Shown: one piece after another, positions 34,620 to 46,587 of the stretch
How positions within the stretch are numbered: the stretch's first letter is position 1
How the letters are laid out: each line of letters opens with the position of its first letter
DNA from: Oryzias latipes
Taxonomy: Eukaryota; Chordata; Actinopteri; Beloniformes; Adrianichthyidae
Direction of reading: 5' to 3'
Length of the DNA stretch: 64,000 nucleotides
NCBI RefSeq assembly: GCF_002234675.1
Contig: NC_019876.2
Location: forward strand, 26,143,250 to 26,207,249
Program-made: the position numbers and the translations under genes
The notes under the pieces: model-generated
Seen by the model: the letters and a program-made list of their open reading frames with translations, nothing else
Database searches by the model: none
Told to the model about the DNA's origin: nothing

Positions 34620-34830
34620 TTGCTCTGCGTCAACAGTCCCACCCACAACTCAGAGGTGAATTTCTAAAGAACTCCTGCCGCTCTGCAGAAACTATGTCCT
34701 AAAAAAAACCCCACAGGTTTTTCTTAACATTTGGCTAAAAGTGGCATAATCATAATTAAAAGACCACTGTGAACGCTTTGAAAATAAATCAAAAGATGAT
34801 TGGAGTGGGAGTTTAAATCTGTTTGTAGGG
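34620..34830. repeat. Family D repeat fragment
   Basis: CCCACAACTCAGAGGTGAAT, ACTCCTGCCGCTCTGCAGAA, ACTATGTCC and then GGCATAATCAT with AAAGACCACTG recur at 51255-51425 in the same orientation and at 38225-38290 and 53950-54075 inverted. Unclassified. Confidence 0.65.
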
Positions 34831-35019
34831 GTTTTTAATCTTTTGTAGCTGGACATTGTTCCAACAGTAAAATTCTGTTTTTAAATCCTTTACTCCCAGT
34901 GTAATCTGATTACAGGTTATGCTGTAGTCAGTTGGGGGCCCTTAGTTTTGGAATAACGTTCTGGCAGAACTGCACATGACATCAGATCTTTGAATGTCAC
35001 CTATTAATGTTTCCTTTTA

Positions 35020-35300
35020 GAATGGCTTTTAACGGGCATATATCATGCAAAATCAACTGTTTGAGCCTTTAAGTTCATATAATGTTATTTCCTTGCGGCC
35101 TTTTGATCCTGTACCGCATTGTTAAGCGTTCCTCTAAAAACCTGCGCTCTGAGCACCAGCCCCTCCCAATCCACGAAAACGGGTGGGTCCTCACATTGTG
35201 ACATCACAAGGTGAGGAAGAGCCCCTTCTAGGAAGAGTTTGCTCTGCCTGTACCGCCCCCAGGTTAACACACACACACACACACACCTTTTCTCCGTGGA
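35020..35300. repeat. Dispersed element with AC run
   Basis: GGGCATATATCATGCAAAAT, then CACCAGCCCCTCCCAATCCA and GTGACATCACAAGG. This is typical of a fish DNA-transposon-derived repeat. It ends in an AC run at 35267-35286. Confidence 0.45.
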
Positions 35301-36625
35301 GCTAGCGGTGATCGGCTAAACGCTTTCCTTTTATATCCATCTTTGCAGAAGTTTGGATGTTTGTTTTCGTGGACGAAACGCAGATGCCGAGGCCGGTGGT
35401 CTAAGGATCTATCTAAAATGATAGTAATAGCTATCCAAACGTTCTACCTTATCAGATGATCCATACTGCTGTATATGTATGTGAACGAACGCAAGGGTAA
35501 TGCCAAAGGTGATATATGGACATAGTTTATTCTAAAACGCTTTAAAAAAAAAAAAGCAGCAGATAGGCCCGGTGCCATTTAATACTTGTTTTACTTCAAG
35601 TATTTTACTGCTAATTGCTTACTGTCAATATAATGTTTTTAATTTTTTTCTTTTTTTGCCCAATTTAAACTTTCTTTTGTTGTAAAGCACTACCCTGAAG
35701 GAGTTGTAAAGTGCTATATCACTGAAACCTCATTGATTTATCAAATAGAAAAAAGAAATGGTCCTGCCTTTGTTTCTGCGTTTCAGCTTTGTGGCTTTTT
35801 GTTGGTGTTTGTGTTTTCAAAGTCTGTCGTGGAAACAACGTTTTGTGTAAAAAAACCACCACGTTTTCAGATTTTTAAAAAAAAAGGAGCTTCCAGCAGC
35901 ATTTGTGTTCAGGTAAGACAGCAAAGAAGTACCTCTCAGTTTAGGATGCCCCCTTATGGGGCAGTAGAGTGCTGTCTGCCTCACCTCTGCAGCTTTTTGT
36001 CACGATCAACACGGAGCAACACGTCTAAACCCAAAGAACAAATCTGTCTGCATACCAGCAATTGTTTGTATAAATTATACAGGAAAATCTTCTCTGCCAC
36101 ACATCAGTGGACAGGTATGACTTTCCATTGCATTTCAGTGTATTTGTATTCATGTAAAAGTCTGTTTTTATCCATTCTCAAAGTGTTTTGGTTAACTTTA
36201 ACAGGGAAAATAAAAAGAAAAAACAAATAAAACATCAGGAAATAAGCAAACGCAGATGGAGAAACTTTCAAAATAAAGGCAGTGCAAAATCAGAGGAATT
36301 CATTGTGGCGTGCAGCTCAGCCATCCTGAAACGGGGTTGGATGAGAGGAAGTGACCGGCTTGTCCAGTGATGTCACTCGAGCGTGGCGGGAACACACGGC
36401 AGAAGCCACGAATCAGACACTGAAGACGCCGCCCCTCCATTGTCAGGGTGAATGAACAACTGCATCCTGAGAACTCCGGGACATACTGTCAGTGTTCACG
36501 GCACATCCTGTTTTTTTTTAAGCCCTGCCTCCTTGTCCTTGTCCTTGTTTCTCTTTTAAAGGAGATTATATAACAATAAAATATTTGGTTTCCCAAGTCT
36601 GTCCACAAAAAGGTTATTATTAAGA
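35301..36625. other. Intergenic, no gene seen
   Basis: A 165-codon plus-strand frame at 35733-36230 shows no domain, no conserved motif and a lysine-rich AT-driven end; I do not call it a gene. 36350-36450 is locally GC-richer. Confidence 0.35.
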
Positions 36626-36631
36626 CTTTAA

Positions 36632-36710
36632 CCCTGGTGCTATCTTGTGGGGTCCAGATGACCCCTACTCCCAACGTTAACGTGCCGCACGTTTACAAAT
36701 CATAAACAAC
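36632..36710. mobile_element. TTAA-type MITE, truncated copy
   Basis: TTAA at 36628-36631 is followed by CCCTGGTGCTATCTTGTGGG and GTCCAGATGACCCC, matching the left end of the MITE family; the right half is missing. Confidence 0.75.
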
Positions 36711-37014
36711 TTCTACTAATCAAGAACTTTGTTTCATTGAATTTTGCCAGATGCAAAAAAATAAAAAATCTACTACTGTTTTTAGATTTTTTTAAACAAA
36801 TTTTCTTGTAGAAGCATTTTATTTGAAGAAATTGGTTTTTCAGAAACCAGAAGCTGGATTCACTGTCACCGGTTTGTGTAAATATTGTCTGAGATTAAAA
36901 CGGTCCTGAAAATGGTTGGGGACCACTGACACAAAGAGTTTGTATGCTAATGTACATTAGAATGACATGTAATGCTAATATATTAAAATTCCTCCTTTGT
37001 TTCATGAAGCTTAA

Positions 37015-37226
37015 CCCTGGTGCTATCTTAGCCTCCAAAGGCATTAACATGCCTTTGGAGGCACGTTAACGTTGGGAGTGGGGTCATCTGGACCCCTTTT
37101 TTCTTCAATGATCTTCACTGGTGTCTATGAATTACATGAAATCTTTCCACCTTTATCCACCTTTGTCATGATAGGGAGAACACGTCAATGTAAGGGTGGG
37201 GTCATCTGGACCCCATAGCACAAGGG
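37015..37226. mobile_element. TTAA-type MITE, copy 3, with internal palindrome
   Basis: Flanked by TTAA (37011-37014 and 37227-37230), with ends CCCTGGTGCTATC and ATAGCACAAGGG. It lies in the opposite orientation to the copy at 23574-23783. Near its left end, 37031-37062 is a perfect palindrome: GCCTCCAAAGGCAT, loop TAAC, ATGCCTTTGGAGGC. Confidence 0.9.
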
Positions 37227-37315
37227 TTAAGACACTTAATATTTTCTTTTCTACTTGACTGTTGCATAGGCGGACGTTATATTTGAAAGTCTTTTTAGTG
37301 CTTTTAGGTGACTGG

Positions 37316-37346
<31 letters not shown>
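37316..37346. repeat. CA microsatellite
   Basis: About 15 CA repeats. Confidence 0.9.
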
Positions 37347-37349
<3 letters not shown>

Positions 37350-37664
37350 AAGGAGGAGGGTTTGGGGAAGAGAAGGAGGGAGGTAAGAATGTGTGCCCTG
37401 TCTAGGCTACCCCACCTTGGTGGGACACAGCCTGGGTATTTGATAGATAGATGTTGTGATTTTGGAGACTTTATGGATTGCGTTGGACCACAACCGAAGT
37501 CTAGCTATGAAAATCTGCGACCTTTCTCCCTACTCCTCCTGATAGATGTTAAACTAGAAGAAGTGTGAGAGAAATCTTCCTGACCTACTGTCATTTCAAA
37601 AGCCTTTTAGTACATAACAGGTTTTTCCCACAAAGAATGGTTTTATTGATTTATGTTGATTGAA

Positions 37665-37895
37665 CTTGTCCTGTCCAACAGCTGAGCAAGCAGATCAGAG
37701 CAAAGCTGAAGGCCCTCTTGTGTTGGACAGATTTTACTGTTACACTTTTCTGGATCTTTCGACACAAAAGGTGTGTATTTGTATAAACTCCTTCTGTAAT
37801 TTAGACTAAACTTTATTTATATTGATTACATTTGTATCTGGAAGGAAAAGGAAAGGAGAGGAAGAGAGTGGGATGTTAGAGTGGGGGGGGTAAGT
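37665..37895. repeat. Family A repeat, truncated copy
   Basis: GAACTTGTCCTGTCCAACAG to the purine-rich GGGATGTTAGAGTGGGGGGG aligns with 3048-3300. The GC-rich second half present at 3600-4250 is absent here. Confidence 0.75.
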
Positions 37896-38224
37896 CATTA
37901 GTACAAAATGAAAGTATTCGTTTTCTGGTGGCTGTTTTGTGTTGTGATATATATTCAGAATCTGTCATCAAAAACAAAGCTAAAACTTACTGGTGAAACT
38001 GTCTCAGTGTCATATTAACACAGGCAACAGACACAAAATAAAATAGCCCATTTCTTGGTTTAATAGACTTTTTTTTTAAAGATGCAACAACAATGTGTCA
38101 CAACTACTACTTTTTGAAATCTTTTATACCCGCCTTGTAGTGCCACTCCGATTACATTGTGATGTGTTCCCAGTTCTCTTTTTCTCTTTCCAGTAGGATT
38201 TTTGGACGAAAGCAAAAAAAAACG

Positions 38225-38320
38225 TCGATTTCCAGAACATAGATTCACCTCTGAGTTGTGGGCGGGACTGTTGAAGCGGAGTTAGCCCACCTCTATTTCC
38301 CATCATCAATCTGAGTATAC

Positions 38321-38351
<31 letters not shown>

Positions 38352-38400
38352 GGAGCTTACAGCCCCGCACACCCACCAACTTCAGTGGTTCACAAAAAAT
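38225..38400. repeat. Family D repeat fragment, inverted, interrupted by a 29-base C-run
   Basis: CTCTGAGTTGTGGGCGGGAC, TATTTCCCATCATC and GGAGCTTACAGCCCCGCACA match 54066-54175. The C-run occupies 38322-38350, where the related copy has CACATGCTCTCCTGGC. Confidence 0.7.
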
Positions 38401-39217
38401 GGGAAGCGGCATCGGAGCTGATCCGGATTCCCAACACAAACTCATTTGACAGCAGCTGGACAGAAGTTTGAACGTAAACGTAGATTTAACTCTCATTTTT
38501 AGACACTTTTATCCTAAAATGTGTAACTTTAGTCTTACTTTTAGATGATTATTGTCTAGAAATGAGGACACTAGGATTGTTGGGCTTAAAATATGTGAAA
38601 AATGTATAATTATGTCTACTTTAAAGATAATACATTATTTTTTGGAGCAATATAAGCTTATAGTAAGACATATTTCCAATTACACTCATAGGTAATTTCA
38701 AGATTTAATTTTAATCTAAAAATCTACCAACTTATTTTGAGAAATCTAACACCTTCTTCTAGCTCCATTGGCAGATTTTTGATTTATAACAAGGAAAAAC
38801 ATTTTCTAAAAAACTGGTATTAAGGATATTTTTAGTGGAGGGGGGGTTGTGGGAACAGCATAGACATACTTTGAGCTTATAAAGTTGAATTTGAAATCAT
38901 AAGAGCCCAGTTTGGTGTGAAGTAAACCATCCTATTCAAATAAACGGGAACAGCTGATTCTGAGGAATGTTTCCCCATCAGCAGGAAACGCCATCACATG
39001 TCCGCACAAACACACGTCAGAACTTCCTGGTTAAAAAGTAACCGCAGACGAACGGTGTGCTGACTTTTGTACTCGAGTCCCGGCAAACCAAGCCGGTGGC
39101 TGTGCGGACGCGTGGAGGCAACCATCATCTGTCCCGGCGTGTGACGGGCCACCAGAGCCGGGCGTGGGTCAGAGTGGACCTTTTAACCTTTGTGACACAA
39201 ACTGGTGTGACGGGGTC

Positions 39218-39218
<1 letters not shown>

Positions 39219-39264
<46 letters not shown>

Positions 39265-39268
39265 GGGG
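39219..39268. repeat. GT microsatellite running into a 21-base G-run
   Basis: About 14 TG repeats followed by G from 39248 to 39268. The G-run plausibly arose by slippage at the edge of the TG tract. Confidence 0.9.
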
Positions 39269-39419
39269 TTCCAGGCTCCCATGAGGTGAAGGGCCTGGAT
39301 GGGACACCCTCCTCCACATCGGCACGCAGCAACCAGGAACCAAACGAACAAACAAGAATTAAAAAATGGACAGGATGCTTTTTTTTTTTTTTTTAGAAAA
39401 CATTAAATCTTTATTAGCA

Positions 39420-41116
39420 ATAACAGTCCCTACCACCACAATGTTTCCTTTCCTGTGACATCAAATTTAGTAGAACTAGTTGATGAATAAAAAAAGCACC
39501 AGAAATATTAAAATGTTAGTCAGAATGGACCGCGTTCAGTTTGAGCGAAACACTTAGACATGAGTCGCTAAATTCTGAGACCGTCATTTCCATTTGTGGC
39601 TCGAAGAACGGATTGAAAATTCTACATTTGTTGAGATTCGGTTTGCTTCGCATTTATGTCAGGATCTGCTGAAGTAAATGAAAAGAGGCCTAAAACGGTG
39701 AAAGTGCAGAGTAAAGGCCGCGTCGCACGGCCACTACCAACGTTTTGCACAGATGAAAACTGGTCATTCGGGGAAAAAGTGAGACAGGTTGTGGTCGTTA
39801 TGTGAGATTTTCTCAGATGTTTCCTGAATGAACCGCGTTAAAACCACAGAAGTACGAATAAACAAAACAAAGAGCACGTAAGTGAATAAAATATGTATCC
39901 ATCGGTGATTCATGCGTCAAACACGTCATTTGAACGTGATGTGTAGCCGGTAAACCCGATATAAATGTTACACATCCGTGGTACAGGCGTGCAAAGTCTG
40001 TTAGAGATACGTGGAACGCTGGTGGAAAGCCACCAATTTGAGCATAAATCACGTAGAGTTGCATAAGACTTACGTAAAGAGTGCGTATAAACTACAAAAG
40101 TTACACATAAACTGTGTTATTCTCAACCGACTAAAAAGTTAAAGCCGCTCAAAACGTTGGCCTAAACCCTCAATGAACATCTGTGCACATCGCCGAACGC
40201 AAGAAACACTGATGAATGACGAAGATCAGGCACGAATCACAACTTCATACTTGGAAAATGTTCGGCGTAGCTGTGTTACACGGCCTTCAGACTGCATGCA
40301 CCACTTCTTTAAACGTCCCTTCAATCCTCTGGAGGACTTCAAGGTTTGTGGACTTCCCCTTTTAGATGCTGAAGCTATGACAGCCCAGACTCAAACCTCT
40401 GAGAGGAGAGAGGTCTGACATGATGCAGGGGCCAGCTGTGGTTCTGATGAAGGAGGAGCAAAACGCTCCTCCTGCTTGGTGATCATTTCCAGCGTGGAAG
40501 CATCATCGGGAAGGCTCCACCAAACATGGACCTGCATTAGCCGCACTTGGCTCAGACCGGTCCGGTTTGGACGGCACGGACGAGTCACACGGCAAGAACA
40601 TGGACTCGCTCACCAAAGAGAAGGGGAGTACGCCTGACCAAAGACTGGAAGTCTGTTTTTAAATTCTGCCATTGAACAAATCCCTTTTTTTTCAAAAACG
40701 TTGGTGACTCCAGAACCGAAGCAGACGACACGACTTCACCGGTCGGTGTGCCAACGTCCCGCTTCCATGTCACCTGCAAGAACAAAGTTCCGTGTTTCCG
40801 TGAATCAGCAGACGGGTCCTCGGTGCCGTGCAAAGGAGACTGCACAGCTTCCTTTAATGAAAAGCTTGAGGAAAAGCTAAACGGGGTCTAAGTCTCAGGA
40901 AAAAGATGAAGCGTCTCTTCCGCCAACCATCGCTACAGCAGACTGGGACAAACCCAGGATCTTCGTCTCTGCCCACAAACTCCAGAAACTGTCCTTGCCT
41001 TTGTCAGCAGCTTCCTAAGTGGATGACCCCGACCCGTCTCTGGGTCGGTCCGGCAAAGGAACGCTCCAGAAGAACCTTCGGGATGAAGAGTCCGACAGTC
41101 AGGGACGTCAGGAGCC
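39420..41116 (-). other. Downstream flank of the SCHIP1-like gene, possible 3' UTR
   Basis: No recognisable coding sequence. ATTAAA (minus strand) near 40854 and AATAAA (minus strand) at 39410-39415 are candidate poly(A) signals for the gene ending at 41117. Confidence 0.35.
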
Positions 41117-44100
41117 TCACAGGGACGTCAGGTCCTGCACCTCCAGCAGCATGGCGTCCTGCTCCGTCCTCAGCTGGTCACGGATGTGGAGGCAGCTCAC
41201 CAGCTCTGCGCTGAGGTCTGACAGAGCAGAGAGAAGATCAAAAGCGGTTTCATGCCATGGGGGAGGGTGGAAGCTAACATGAAGGGGTCGGGGAACACCT
41301 TGGACGGCCTGGCTGAGGGACGTCCGGAGCGCGTTCAGGTCCTTCATGCTCAAACTCTGCACATCGCTGCGCTCCAGATGTTTCCGGTGGACGCCTGACC
41401 CTCTGCCGGCGGAGTTCTGAGAAAACAGAGTCGGACTTTAACCAACATGCAACCAAACCTGCAGGTCTCCAGGGTCGGCTCTGCTGGAGGAGGGGCAACC
41501 GTCTGGCAGGCATCAGCAGTCAGAGTCAAACCCATTTGGTTCTGGGAGATGGTCCAGTGACTGCAGGTTCTGACCTCAGAGACATCATAAAACCATCGCA
41601 TCCCCCAAATCCACCAGCATGGATGATGACGCTCCACCACACGGCGCCAGAATCATCACGGCTGGACTTCAGGAAGTGGGAGTGGCCAGCAATGACCTCT
41701 GACCTGAACCCCATAGAGCACGTCTGGGACCCGCTGAAACAGAGACCGGATGATCGGACCTCCAAGGGACCCGCAGAACTGCATGCAGCACTCGTGAAAG
41801 AGTGGAACGCCGAAGAGCGGCATCACGAGGCTAATGAGGAGCAGGCGACGGCGCCGCCCAGCTGTTGTTGCAGCGAATGATGGAAATGCCCGCCACTGGC
41901 ACGGGCAGCGTTTATTAGGTCAGCCTACCTTCATTAAATGCAATAAATATAAACATTCTTCTCATTCATTCTTAGGAACAACAATGGGATCTTTTGTGTA
42001 TTTCATTCAAATTCAGTCTAAATAGGTGAAATGCTCATGTAAATAAAAACATCCCTCACTTATTGTGAGTAAACACAACAAAAACATTCAAAGAGCACAG
42101 ACTAGAAAACCGAGGCAGAGGTGGATGTCTGCTTCCAGACCTTCAGTCCAGAATCTCATCACAGCTTTTTAGTTCCTGCTGCTGAGTTGGAGAGAAGGGA
42201 CACAAACACTAAAACAAAAGCTACGACAAAGACTCTTTAAATCTTTTTACAGGCTTCAATTCTGAAGGATTGCAGTTAGAAGTCCAACAGAACCTGAACT
42301 AGAGGAAGTTCTTTGTTCCAAAGGGGCAAAGCATCTGTAGGAACATCTGTCATACAGACACACTCACCCATGCTCTCTAAACCAGGGGTGGCAAACACAC
42401 TGCGGCCCACCAGATGGTTTAATCCGGCCCAGTAAGGAAGAGAACAATTATGAGGATGTTTTATTTACAAAAAAAAAAGCATATTTCTATCCTATTCCTC
42501 TGCCAAGTTTTTTTTTAAGAAATAACCAAAATGCGCCACTAGGGGGAGCAAAAGAAAAGCAAGATCAGCATAACAAGAGATTTAGAGATAAACAGAAGAT
42601 CTTTGGAAGCACGGCGACATCTGTTGAGTTCCCCGCGAGCCGCACCGCTGGTAAGGTGCTATCAAAATGATCATAAGCGACACTTAAAGCGCTCTTTAAA
42701 AGACATTCCTTTTTTTTTAAAAAAGCCTATGATTGCTGATGGTTTTTATTTTATTCTTGTCAAGTGCTCCTTTTATTGTTTTCTCATTTTAAGTTAGCTT
42801 TGCATTATAATGTGCACATTATATATATTGAGTTTTAATTTCTTTTTATATTTTTCAAATCTTGTTGCACATTGAGGTTTCATTTAATGAAAGGTGCATT
42901 ATAAATAAAAGCCATATTATTGTTCTTATTAAATGTTGTCCACAAGGTTGACGAGGAGTGAAAAATGGACAGAGTGGTGTTTAGTGATGGAGTTGTGTGC
43001 TTGCTGTGTCATAAACAGGTTGCAGTGCTCAAAGAAGAGACTCACCATAAAGAAAAGTTTCTTCGTTTGCAGTTTAGAAAACAGCAGATTTACCAACTAT
43101 TAAAAACCACCGTCTGCATTTTCTGCAGCCATGACGTCAGTGATGGAGCAGTGACAGACAAACTAGTTGGAGCAAACATCTAAACCACTTTAGGATGGTG
43201 AACTTATGGAAAAATACTGAAGTCCTGCGCCCCAAAAAGCAGTCGACCTTTGCCTACATGAGTCTGTGAAGGATTACAGCTGCAGATCCAACATCTCTGA
43301 GGAGACTTGGGCGGTCGGATGAAGGAATCCAGTCATTTATTGTATTTTTGGTCACTGTTGATGAAAGCACCGACATCACAGATATACACAGCTGTGCATA
43401 TTTATTAGAGGTGTTGAGGAGACCGTCACAGCGGACACAGCAACAGCTGATGACAGTCAGCTCTCTAGTTACTGCACTGGACAATGCTGGAGTGAAGTGG
43501 TCACGTGACGTCAGTCTGGTCACTGATGGCGCCCATCAAAGGTCAGGCAGAAACCAGGAAAAGATTCTTGGACATTTAACACTTGAATAACAGTAAATGT
43601 GTTGCTGCACAGGATCTGAATCCTGATATTGACAGCAGGTGAAGTTTCAGGAGAGAAACGGAGGTTAACTCCAAATTCTTATGTTCACAAATGTTTGCAA
43701 GTTGAATTTCGTTTAAGCCTTCATGAATTTGCACATTTACATTTTAGGCAGGCGTTTCATGTTTTTCCGTAGCCCCTCTTGAGTTTATTATCGGGATTGC
43801 TTCAGTGTCAGATGTAAAATATTCAGTCTGTATAAAATTGAAAAAATATTTTTTTAACTGCATTTGGTTTGAAATCCTTTGGCCTGTGTGTGATAATGAT
43901 ACGTGATTAGGACGCTATGTTGGTTTCCAACTGAGAGACACCACAGCCACAGATGAGTTGTCCATCGGTTCTTGTGCTATTATGTTACTAGTCCGGCCCA
44001 CTTGAGATCAGACGGGTTGAACCAAAATGGGTTTGACCCCCCCCTGCACTAAACTCCTCTTCAGATTGACCTGACTGAAGAATAACCTCTAAATCCTGCG

Positions 44101-46521
44101 GTGTGAGGTGCAAACTCCTCTATGTGGGTTATTTTTAAAGCTGAAGCTTTGAATCTAACAGATTCAAATCTAAGCTTTAAATTTCACAGATTCGGACCGA
44201 ACACAGAATCAAATGTGATCAAATAATGGAGCCATAAGTCCAAACCCCAGCGCCCCCATCGCTGGCTGCAGCTCCGTCCTCACCGGGGTCTTGTGGTCTG
44301 CCCTCAGGCGGTCCCGCAGGTTCCTCAGGGTGTTCCTGAATCCTCTGGCTTTGGGGCGGTCGGGCTTGGCCGGATGCTGGGAGTTCTTCTGGGGCGGAGT
44401 CTTTCCTCTCTGTCAACAGGGAGACGCAGAGCTGAGGAGCTGGGGGAGGTTCAGAGGGGGAGTGGCTCGGCTGCCACACCTGAAGGACAGGTGGGAGCCT
44501 CTACTCTCATCTGGATTCTGCCACACAGGCCAAAGGAAGTCTTACCCTGTTGTTGCTCTCTTTGTTGCAGGCATCTGCTTTCTCCTCCTCCTCCTCCTCA
44601 CTTTCACTGTTGTTGATGAAGCAGAGCTGGAGGTTCATCTGTGTCTGCAGGCTGGAAGACAAACATCATTAAAAAACCTGAACCCAGTCTAGCTCTGTGG
44701 TGACATAAGCAAGATGCCCCAAACAAACAAAAACAGGCGGATTTGGAGTTTTTGGAGCCAAAACCGAGGAGGATTTTGACATTTAAAGTAAACGATCAGA
44801 GTTCATCAGGATCAAAACGACAAACCTTTGGTTTTGTGCTTCATCGTTTTTCAGAGTTACCTCCTACAAACTCTCTCAAAATGTCTCTAACATGGAGAAA
44901 GATCACATGACTTCTGTCCACAGACCTGATTTCCTTTTTTTTTTTTGAGTGTTTTTAACCAGGAGTGTTCAAATCCAGGCCTGGAGGGCCGGTGTCCTGC
45001 TGGTTTTCCAGAAACCCCGCCTTATTTGCTGCTGATTCCCTGGATCAGGTGTGTTTAGCCAATAAGGAGCTTGAATGGCAGGTTGGTTTGAAATCATGTA
45101 GGACACCGGCCCTCTAGGTCTGGATTTGGGGACCCCTGATGCTTCACAGATATTTTATTTAGGGCTGGGAATCACCTTTTCATTTCCTGTCATAATTCAC
45201 TGCAATATGCATATCTGGCTTGGAATATTAAAATATATTTTACGAATTAGATCCATCTATCTATCTTCCTCCACTTATCCGGGACCGGGTCGCGGGGGGA
45301 GCAGTCTAAGCACAGATGCCCAGATTTCCCTCTCCCGGGCCACTTCCTCCAGCTCCTCTGGGGGGACCCCGAGGCGTTCCCAGGCCAGCCGAGAGACATA
45401 GTCTCTCCAGCGTGTCCTGGGTCTTCCCTGGGGCCTCCGTCCAGTGGGACATACCCCGGAACACCTCCAAGGGAGGTGTCCAGGAGGCATCCAGACTAGA
45501 TGCCCAAGCCACCTCAACTGGGCCCTCTGGATGTGGAGGAGGGCCACGTCTTACCTTGAGGAAGACGAGGCTGAAGACACAGCGGCTACAATGAGCTTCG
45601 TCTGCAGAGGGGCTGGCCGCTCCCTTAAGCTACGCTCACAGCTCTGCAACGCACGTTTAAGCGACCACTTTCAATAAAACTCTTGTGTTTTGAACACAAG
45701 AGTAGAGTAGCGTCCTTTAAGCTCACGAAAGTGCCAACCGTTTGAAAACCGATCATGGAGGACAAATGAACGGTTGCGGTTTGGTTTTCCAACTGTAGCT
45801 ACATGCGATCGTATCGGGTAGCAACAGTCCAACACCAAAAGCTAAGAGCGCGTTCAAGATCCCGCCTTCTGCCCGTTCTTGCTAACATGGCATCAGAAAC
45901 AGGGAGTAGAACTGTTGCTCCTCCATTTCAAGAGGTCACTTGAGGTTGCTTTAGCATCTCTCTTGAATGCCTCTCTGGAGAGGCACCAGGAGGCCTTGGT
46001 GAAGACCGAGGAAGACCATCTTCCTTAGTGGAAGCAGAGAAACCTTGACCTTCCTCTCACGGGAACCTCCTGCAGTTCTGCCAGAGGAACTACAGGCCAA
46101 CATGGAGACAAAGGTCTAGGCATCTCTGCTGCAACTGCCCAGTTCCACACGAGTAGGAGAAGATGAATGGAGGTTGTCATGTCTAATATCTCAGGTGCAT
46201 GTTTAATCATCTCTGAATCTCCTGTGCTTATTTGTCTGTTTGTGTACCCTCTTCCACATGTGTTCTGCATTTTTTAGCGTGGAGGCCTTTAGAAAGTCAG
46301 CTGTTTGATTTGGCTTTTGTTGGTTTCCATGGAAACATCCCCATCAGCTCTTCCTAAACAGCGGCTGCGTCCTGAAGTAAACACGTTCTTCCAGCAGAAA
46401 GGTCCATTAGGTGTTCTGCGGTAGAACTTGCTGATGTTCTGCTGTCGTCTACCTCTGGGTACCGTGTCTACGAGGTGGGGTTTGATCAGTTTGAATGTGG
46501 TCGGTGGTGCAGGCTGTAGAT

Positions 46522-46587
<66 letters not shown>

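Noticed and set aside
35733-36230. 165-codon plus-strand frame
   Set aside because: No domain, AT-driven lysine-rich end, no supporting splice sites.
43498-43507. GTCACGTGAC (and its duplicate near 47381)
   Set aside because: It lies within a decayed hAT transposase sequence far from any promoter, so it was not called a regulatory site.
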